Both the position numbers and the translations under genes were made by a program. A stretch of DNA of 59,509 bases from an uncultured Prevotellaceae bacterium (GTDB lineage Bacteria; Bacteroidota; Bacteroidia; Bacteroidales; Bacteroidaceae): positions 1 to 59,509 of the forward strand of contig OMQN01000021.1 of NCBI GenBank assembly GCA_900313235.1, read 5' to 3'. The first letter of the stretch is position 1; each line of letters starts with the position of its first letter. The notes below the pieces were generated by a model, which searched no databases, was not told the origin of the DNA, and saw nothing but the letters and a program-made list of their open reading frames with translations. Positions 54,482 to 59,509 of this stretch are shown piece by piece.

Positions 54482-55663
54482 TTATAGTCTCACGCCCAAC
54501 GCTACCTTTGCAAAACCTTCGGTAAGCGTTACCTTACTCTGGTCTTTCTTGTAGGTGAAGTTGTTAAACTGCGCCTGGAAACCAAGATAGCAGTTCTTCC
54601 AGTTGTAGGTAATGCCAAGTCGTAGGTCAACGTTGAAGCGTAGCGCACTATAGTCCACTTCCGAGTCCAGATCCCAGTAGCGTACCACGTCGTCAGGCCC
54701 CGTTGCCAGACGCATGGGTTTCTTGCTCTTTCCATTCTCCCACTTCTTGGTCTGTGGGTCCCATTTCCCATAGTCGTCGACTTGTCCGGTCTCTGGAGTC
54801 AGCTCGTAGTTGAAGTCATACTTGTCAATCTTCACTCGGTTGTACACGCTCAGCGTGGGCATCGTCATGGCATTGATGACAAGTCCACGGAAGGGTACGA
54901 AGTTATATCCGTAGCCAAAGCCGATATTGGCCTGATGCACCTTGATGCGGTGTATGCCCTGGGCAATCATCATGAACGCGTAGTTGGACATGTCCGAATA
55001 GTCAAACGACGACTGATACCAGGTAGCACCTATCAGGAAAGAACCCGCCGAACGACGCTGGATGACAGACTGGTTGTAGGCAGCAGCCTGCGAATAGCGG
55101 CGTCCGTTAAACACATAATAGCCATTCACATATACCGAACGGATCCATACGGGCGAAGGCATATTACCGCTCTTCTCATAATCCTGGGTCTGCTGTCCGT
55201 TTTCAGTCTCCTTTGCTGAAAACGTTACCTCGCTGATGTTAAACCTCCTCAGACGGAAGGTCAGTCCGTATTTGGCTCCCGTACTGCTGAAAGTAAAGTA
55301 GCGTCCGGCATTCTTGTTGAGCGAATAAGAATAGGACAGTCCCGTGCCGCGATAGCCCACCCAGAAGCCTACAGAGCTCGCCATGGGCGGCTCGAAACAC
55401 AACTGCCACTCCACGTGGTCGTTCAACGCTGGATAATCCAGCTCCTGGTTGTAGTCCACATCCACCCCATTGGTCTTATAGTTCAGAATGATCCTCCACG
55501 GCTTGTCGGGCACCTCGATATAACGTTGGTCCACCTTGGCCTTTGCCGTAGAGTCCAAGTAGTGTTGCACCCGTTTAAGATGGCGCATAATCTGTCCTCC
55601 TGCGTTCATGGAAAACAGCAGGCAACAGATTACCATTCCAACTATATTGATCTCTCGTCTCAT
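54482..55663 (-). CDS. DUF4421 family outer-membrane beta-barrel-like protein
   Basis: 393 residues. Signal peptide MRREINIVGMVICCLLFSMNAGG; LDSTAKAKVDQRYIEVPDKPWRIILNYK is typical of DUF4421. The rest alternates hydrophobic residues in short beta strands and ends in a strand with terminal Leu (FAKVALGVRL), as in outer-membrane barrels. Function unknown. Promoter TACATTTG at 55696-55689. Confidence 0.82.
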   Translation of the reverse strand: MRREINIVGMVICCLLFSMNAGGQIMRHLKRVQHYLDSTAKAKVDQRYIEVPDKPWRIILNYKTNGVDVDYNQELDYPALNDHVEWQLCFEPPMASSVGFWVGYRGTGLSYSYSLNKNAGRYFTFSSTGAKYGLTFRLRRFNISEVTFSAKETENGQQTQDYEKSGNMPSPVWIRSVYVNGYYVFNGRRYSQAAAYNQSVIQRRSAGSFLIGATWYQSSFDYSDMSNYAFMMIAQGIHRIKVHQANIGFGYGYNFVPFRGLVINAMTMPTLSVYNRVKIDKYDFNYELTPETGQVDDYGKWDPQTKKWENGKSKKPMRLATGPDDVVRYWDLDSEVDYSALRFNVDLRLGITYNWKNCYLGFQAQFNNFTYKKDQSKVTLTEGFAKVALGVRL

Positions 55664-55688
55664 GGGCCAGTCACGTAGATAGGTGTTG

Positions 55689-55696
55689 CAAATGTA
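55689..55696 (-). promoter_or_regulatory. -7 box of DUF4421 gene
   Basis: Minus-strand TACATTTG, 25 bases before the ATG at 55663. The 215-bp region to the next gene on the right is AT-rich with no credible ORF. Confidence 0.65.
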
Positions 55697-55911
55697 CGAA
55701 ATAATAAGGAATTACACAAGAAAACTGAGAGGAAAAACTTTCGCGCATGCAATACCCCTTGCGTATTTTTTTTTATTGTTGCTGCAACTTTTCTACCTGC
55801 TTCTTACGCCTAACAGACAAAAGAAACAGAAAAAAATAGCACAAGACTGTAGTAAAACAATACTACCTTGCGTCTAAGGAGTAAAAAACAACTATTAAAA
55901 AACTTACGATT

Positions 55912-56454
55912 ATGAAACAGTTAGTATTCGCAGCCATGATGTGCGTAGCCGCCATGAGCGCCAAGGCACAAGTTCTTACCTCTGAAACCGTTAAGAACAG
56001 TTATGAGACCGTCATCAATCTGCCCGAGAGTGATTTCGCCTACAATGCCGACTATACCGAAGACGACATCACCACCATGTATGTCTATCAGGAAAGTGTT
56101 GATGGCAAGGACTTCAAACTCACTCCCTATCGCAAGTATGAATACACCTATGCCCCTGACGGCACGCTGACTAGCAAGGTAACCTCTCAATGGGACGATA
56201 TGAACATGCGTTGGGCCATCGCTTCACGCCACGACTACACCCTTAACAACGACACCTATAGCATAGAGTATAGTCACTACAACAAGCAGTCCGACAGCTT
56301 CGAGCAGCCAGTGGACAAGATGGTTTACTCCCTGCAACCCTACAGCGATGTCCACAACATCAGCCACTATCGCCGCCAGGACCCCTCCACACCGTATCAG
56401 CTCATCAGCGAGATACAGGTCAATGAAATGCCACTCCTCTTTGCTGACCATTGA
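55912..56454 (+). CDS. Secreted DUF3836-like protein
   Basis: 180 residues. Signal peptide MKQLVFAAMMCVAAMSAKAQ. The mature part contains YEYTYAPDGTLTSKVTSQWDDMNMRWAIASRHDYTL, a beta-hairpin repeat pattern seen in DUF3836 and related Bacteroides secreted proteins (x-W-x-RH-x-Y). Function unknown. Followed by a strong terminator. Confidence 0.72.
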   Translation: MKQLVFAAMMCVAAMSAKAQVLTSETVKNSYETVINLPESDFAYNADYTEDDITTMYVYQESVDGKDFKLTPYRKYEYTYAPDGTLTSKVTSQWDDMNMRWAIASRHDYTLNNDTYSIEYSHYNKQSDSFEQPVDKMVYSLQPYSDVHNISHYRRQDPSTPYQLISEIQVNEMPLLFADH

Positions 56455-56488
56455 CAGTAACATCATATATATTAGGTTTGTATGTATC

Positions 56489-56520
56489 GGGTTCACTCCA
56501 AATGAAGTGAACCCCTTTTT
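56489..56520 (+). terminator. Terminator after DUF3836-like gene
   Basis: GGGTTCACT/AGTGAACCC stem with an 8-nt loop, then CTTTTT. Confidence 0.88.
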
Positions 56521-57069
56521 GTTTTTAGTAAGTTTTTAAATATTGCTTACACTGCCTACACATCCTACATTCTATACTGATAATTAGAACTTTGTGCAAT
56601 GTAGGCAAAATCTACAAATTCTAATAAATAGTTTCATACATACAGCTGACACAGATGCAAGACAGCTGTATAAACACCCCGTATACAGCTAAGCTAGCGC
56701 TGGCTTAGCTGTTCCCGCTTCTGTATTAGCTGTACATTTCAGAAAAGACCTCACATTCCCCCGATGCCTTTATTTATAGGGGTTTCAGCGTGGGGAACAC
56801 GTTTCGAGGTTCCCCACATATTCCCCAAACATTCCCCATTTCCAAGAAATTAAACGAACACGAATTGTACGAATTTTAGTGCAAGATAGATTGTCAACTG
56901 AAGATTGATAGATAAGGTGGAGAACCTGTGTGGAATGTATGGGGAATGTAATCTAGGGTTCCCCACCTCTCCAATCCTTTCTACATCGACATTCCGCGAA
57001 ATTTGTGGGGAATGGGGATTACAAAGGCGTTTTTTTACTCAGTAGTTTTCATGAGTCACCGAAAATGTT
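56521..57069. other. Repeat-rich non-coding region
   Basis: No ORF supported. It holds an inverted repeat CCTACATT/AATGTAGG (56564-56605), copies of the AGCTGTATAC/CTGTATTAGCTGTA motif also found at 33219-33300, and eight TTCCCC/GGGGAA words between about 56754 and 57018 in both orientations, several about 11 bp apart. The last group lies just upstream of the degraded four-helix-bundle gene. Confidence 0.6.
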
Positions 57070-57109
57070 TATCTTTGCAAGCAATAATGCCCACAACTAT
57101 ATAATTGCA

Positions 57110-57501
57110 ATGGATGAAGATAAAGATTTTCTGAGGCAAGACAACAACTACCGGACGTTAAAGGCGTTCTTGACTCTGCCGTCTTCCGCGAAAAGATTAA
57201 GGAGCGTTCTGACGAGACCATCGCCAATATTGCCATCACACTTATCCATCAATGCGACATCCTTATCCGTGGGCTCATAGAGTGGAAGAAGCGCGACTTT
57301 CTGGAAAAAGGCGGCATCAAGGAGGAAATGTATAAGGCGCGGAAAGACTGGCAGAAGAAGAATGGCGCCTACGGGAAGATTGCATACGAAGGGCATGGGT
57401 ATAATGGGCGATATGGGGTTAATGGGCAAAATCCTACTCGAGAAACGCCCAGCCAGCCCACTCAGCCCATAAAACCCAACAACCCCAATAAAACCCAATA
57501 A
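57110..57501 (+). pseudogene. Remnant of a four-helix-bundle suffix-domain protein
   Basis: The first frame from ATG 57110 reads MDEDKDFLRQDNNYRTLKAF, the start of Bacteroidota four-helix-bundle proteins related to the 23S rRNA intervening-sequence protein family. From about 57172 the homology continues in another frame: SDETIANIAITLIHQCDILI, FLEKGGIKEEMYKARKDWQKKN, the family's suffix domain. It ends at the TAA at 57499. The central helices are missing and the frames differ, so it is an internal deletion remnant. A -7 box TATCTTTG (57070-57077) remains. The 3' end (PTQPIKPNNPNKTQ) is made of AACCCAATA-type repeats. Confidence 0.78.
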
Positions 57502-57553
57502 ACCGTAATAATAGAGTGCAGAACCGCCTTGTGTAAAAAAAGTAACTTTTTGC

Positions 57554-57584
57554 TTTGTATTCTGCTCGCTTATTTGTACCTTTG
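57554..57584 (+). promoter_or_regulatory. Promoter for kinase-RapZ fusion
   Basis: TTTG 57554-57557, 19-nt spacer, TACCTTTG 57577-57584; 8 bases before ATG 57593. Confidence 0.75.
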
Positions 57585-57592
57585 CCAACAAT

Positions 57593-59152
57593 ATGCAGAA
57601 ATTAGTTGAACTATACAAGAAATGGAGTGGGGAGGAACCCAAGAACGTACAGCAGCTGACGGCTGGTGGTAGCAATCGTGAGTATTACCGCATGACCTCG
57701 TCGGAGGGCAAGAGCGTAGTGGGTTGCGTGGGCACCAGTCGTGACGAGAATCACGCCTTTGTCTATCTGGCCAAGCATTTTACGGAGTGTAAGTTGCCCG
57801 TACCCACGATTCTTGCTGTCAGCGACGACGAGCTGCGCTATATCCAGACCGATCTGGGTTCTGTCTCGCTGTTCGACGCCATTCGTGGTGGTCGTGAGGC
57901 AGGTGGCCGCTACACGCTGAAGGAACAGGAACTGTTGCGCCGCACCATCCGCGAGTTGCCCAAGATTCAGATGGTGGGTGCCGACGGTCTTGACTTTGCC
58001 AACTGCTATCCGCAGCCCGCCTTCGACAAAGACTCTGTGCTCTTCGACCTCAACTATTTCAAATACTGTTTTCTGAAGGCTACGGAGATAGACTTCCACG
58101 AGTTGAAGCTGGAGGCCGACTTCCGTCTGCTGGCTAAGGACCTGACGAATGCCGACGATGCTCAGGGATTCCTCTATCGTGACTTCCAGGCAAGGAATGT
58201 GATGCTGGTCAATAGCCAAGAGCATACATCTAATAGCCAAAAGCCATTTTTCATCGACTTTCAGGGCGGTCGCAAGGGTCCGTACTACTACGACCTAGCA
58301 TCGTTCCTCTGGCAGGCCAGCGCCAAGTATCCTTACAAGGTGCGTCGCGAGTTGGTCTATGAGTACTACAATGCCATGAAACAACTGACGGAGGTGCCGT
58401 CGCCCCACCATTTCGTGGACCGTCTGTCACTCTTCGTGCTGTTCCGCCAGCTGCAGGTGCTGGGAGCCTACGGCTTCCGTGGCTATTTCGAGCGTAAGCA
58501 GCACTTCATCGAGTCTATCCCACCTGCTATGCAGAATATCCGTGAGTTGCTCGACGAGCGCAACTTCCCTTATCCGTACCTGACTGATATCCTGCGTAAG
58601 CTGACGGAGATGCCTCGCTTCCAGCAGGTGCAGACAACGATGAGCCGTGCAGATGGCTACAAGACAACCAGTCTGAACCCCTATAAGCCCCACCCGCAGG
58701 ATGGTCCTGCCACGTTCTCCAAGTACGATGCCCAGGGTCCGCTTGTGGTGCGCGTCTACAGTTTCTCGTATGGCAAGGGCATTCCTGAGGATGAGAGCGG
58801 CAATGGTGGCGGCTACGTCTTCGACTGTCGTTCGACGCACAACCCAGGTCGCTATGAGCCCTACAAACAGCTGACAGGACTTGACGAGCCCGTTATCCGT
58901 TTCCTCGAGGACGATGGCGAGATACTGACCTTCTTGGACAGCGTCTATAAGCTGGCCGATGCGCATGTACGCCGCTATATCCAACGTGGCTTCACCAGTC
59001 TGATGTTCTGCTTCGGCTGTACGGGCGGCCAGCACCGTTCTGTCTATAGTGCGCAGCACTTGGCCGAGCATATCCATGAGAAGTTCGGCATCGAGGTTCG
59101 CATCTGCCATCGTGAACAAAAAATTACCCAGACACTGCCAAGTGCTGGGTAA
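57593..59152 (+). CDS. Aminoglycoside-phosphotransferase-fold kinase fused to RapZ C-terminal domain
   Basis: 519 residues. Residues ~1-340 form an APH-type kinase: LTAGGSNREYYRM loop, Brenner-like LYRDFQARNVML, and FIDFQGGRKGPYYYDLASFLW with the metal Asp. This is close to AmgK-type amino-sugar kinases. Residues ~385-510 match the RapZ C-terminal domain (YSFSYGKGIP, GGGYVFDCRSTHNPGRYEPY, CTGGQHRSVYSAQHLAEHI). In E. coli that domain senses GlcN6P and carries RapZ's RNA-binding function; the RapZ N-terminal ATPase is replaced here by the kinase. A segment NSQEHTSNSQKP (58210-58250) before FFIDFQ looks inserted and repeat-encoded. The last codons overlap the opposite-strand terminator. Confidence 0.87.
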   Translation: MQKLVELYKKWSGEEPKNVQQLTAGGSNREYYRMTSSEGKSVVGCVGTSRDENHAFVYLAKHFTECKLPVPTILAVSDDELRYIQTDLGSVSLFDAIRGGREAGGRYTLKEQELLRRTIRELPKIQMVGADGLDFANCYPQPAFDKDSVLFDLNYFKYCFLKATEIDFHELKLEADFRLLAKDLTNADDAQGFLYRDFQARNVMLVNSQEHTSNSQKPFFIDFQGGRKGPYYYDLASFLWQASAKYPYKVRRELVYEYYNAMKQLTEVPSPHHFVDRLSLFVLFRQLQVLGAYGFRGYFERKQHFIESIPPAMQNIRELLDERNFPYPYLTDILRKLTEMPRFQQVQTTMSRADGYKTTSLNPYKPHPQDGPATFSKYDAQGPLVVRVYSFSYGKGIPEDESGNGGGYVFDCRSTHNPGRYEPYKQLTGLDEPVIRFLEDDGEILTFLDSVYKLADAHVRRYIQRGFTSLMFCFGCTGGQHRSVYSAQHLAEHIHEKFGIEVRICHREQKITQTLPSAG

Positions 59153-59154
59153 TT
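59118..59154 (-). terminator. Minus-strand terminator within the 3' end of the kinase-RapZ gene
   Basis: Stem AATTACCCAG(A)CACT/AGTGCTGGGTAATT with one bulge and a GCCA loop, followed on the minus strand by six T. It terminates the secreted-protein gene at 59197 and encodes the last residues of the convergent kinase-RapZ gene. Confidence 0.82.
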
Positions 59155-59196
59155 GAGATGTCTTGATTATTTAAGGAAAGAAATTTCCAGAAATAA

Positions 59197-59509
59197 TTAT
59201 TTCACCACCTTCTTCTTGCCGTTCTGAATATAAATCCTGCCAGCCTGCGGGGTAGATACCTTGTTGCCCAGTAGGTCGTAGAGCTGGCTGTTGGCCTTTG
59301 ACTGTTGGCTATTAGCTACTTCCTCGATGCCAGTGGCATTGCCGATGATAGGCGTGATGACGGTGGAACTGGAGGGCATCTGCAGCGTTAGCTCGCTACC
59401 TTGAACCTCTTTGTTGGCGCCGCCGACAATCTTCCACCCCGTAACCATCTTGCCTTCCTCGTTGGCTGTGGCAGTGAGTGTGATGGTGCGCCCAGCATAG
59501 TATTTGCCG
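59197..59509 (-). CDS. Secreted protein with C-terminal sorting-like tail (partial)
   Basis: Only the C-terminal ~103 codons are in the window; the frame is open to the last base. It begins with YYAGRTITLTATANEEGKMV and TGWKI, which resembles Listeria-Bacteroides (InlB B-type) repeats, and ends LYDLLGNKVSTPQAGRIYIQ, a variant of the tail seen in the proteins at 2859-5270 and 5638-7719. Between them, EEVANSQQSKANSQ is encoded by the 7-bp TAGCCAA/TTGGCTA repeat (about 59281-59322). No enzyme part is visible. Confidence 0.75.
   Translation of the reverse strand, partial: GKYYAGRTITLTATANEEGKMVTGWKIVGGANKEVQGSELTLQMPSSSTVITPIIGNATGIEEVANSQQSKANSQLYDLLGNKVSTPQAGRIYIQNGKKKVVK

Noticed and set aside
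55683-55877. 64-codon ORF upstream of the DUF3836-like gene
   Set aside because: It overlaps the DUF4421 promoter and is AT-rich; its Leu/Lys-rich translation looks like that of non-coding DNA.
57148-57675. Minus-strand 175-codon ORF over the four-helix-bundle remnant
   Set aside because: It overlaps the kinase-RapZ start and its promoter, and its composition is that of a reverse shadow; the plus-strand remnant has clear family similarity.

Overview
The window comes from a Bacteroidota genome, most probably Prevotella or a close relative (Prevotellaceae). The signs are: near-perfect TTTG-N19-20-TAnnTTTG promoters of the Bacteroidota sigma-ABfr type; Bacteroidota-restricted families (DUF5606, YbbR next to YajC, DUF4924, DUF3098, DUF2723, DUF4421, DUF4450, a RapZ C-domain fused to a sugar kinase); trpBEGDCFA gene order; secreted proteins ending in an LQGRK...GLYIVNGKKVIVK-type tail; and short tandem repeats at many gene junctions. 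No insertion sequence, prophage, rRNA or CRISPR array was seen.

Layout. 1-2531: end of GAPDH, miaA and a membrane acyltransferase (+). 2547-7719: a (-) unit alternating two large secreted repeat-rich proteins with two small acidic peptides and GC-rich hairpins. 7888-11252: nusB-yajC-ybbR-coaE-DUF5606 (-). 11452-13218: rplY-pth-S4 RNA-binding protein (+). 13211-15793: GH3 glycosidase (-). 15819-22614: complete trp operon (-) preceded by a 17-residue leader peptide with tandem Trp codons and a terminator hairpin, i.e. ribosome-mediated attenuation. 22682-28119: DUF6359 lipoprotein and ROK kinase (-); LysE transporter, DUF4924, dTDP-rhamnose reductase and HI0933-like flavoprotein (+). 28137-31996: tatA-tatC, a membrane polyferredoxin with an internal Tat-like segment, and a Tat-signal aldo/keto reductase broken by a deletion (-). 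32079-35643: MgtC, a small secreted protein, a repeat-rich gap, type II pantothenate kinase, a 5'-truncated tRNA-Phe, and a membrane AraC regulator. 35696-40486: thiL, purine nucleoside phosphorylase, lpxK, sppA (-). 40606-42722: groES-groEL under a candidate sigma-54 promoter. 42756-54424: DUF4450; a BlaI/M56/TPR operon with two operator dyads; a membrane winged-helix regulator; DUF2723; DUF3098; SLC13 transporter. 54482-59509: DUF4421, a DUF3836-like protein, a repeat-rich gap, a degraded four-helix-bundle gene, the kinase-RapZ fusion, and the end of another secreted protein.

The most unusual layer is repetitive DNA rather than any single gene. Short-period (mostly 7-bp) degenerate arrays sit at many gene boundaries, often contain the stop codons of the flanking genes, and also occur in frame inside proteins. 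A separate 17-nt hairpin with compensated stem changes lies in four unrelated coding regions, and a third GC-rich palindromic family sits in the tatA/tatC junction and a secreted protein. The best candidate protein systems are the Tat-linked redox operon, the small peptide/large secreted protein cassettes, and the kinase-RapZ fusion. All family assignments are from reading the sequence; no database search was run.
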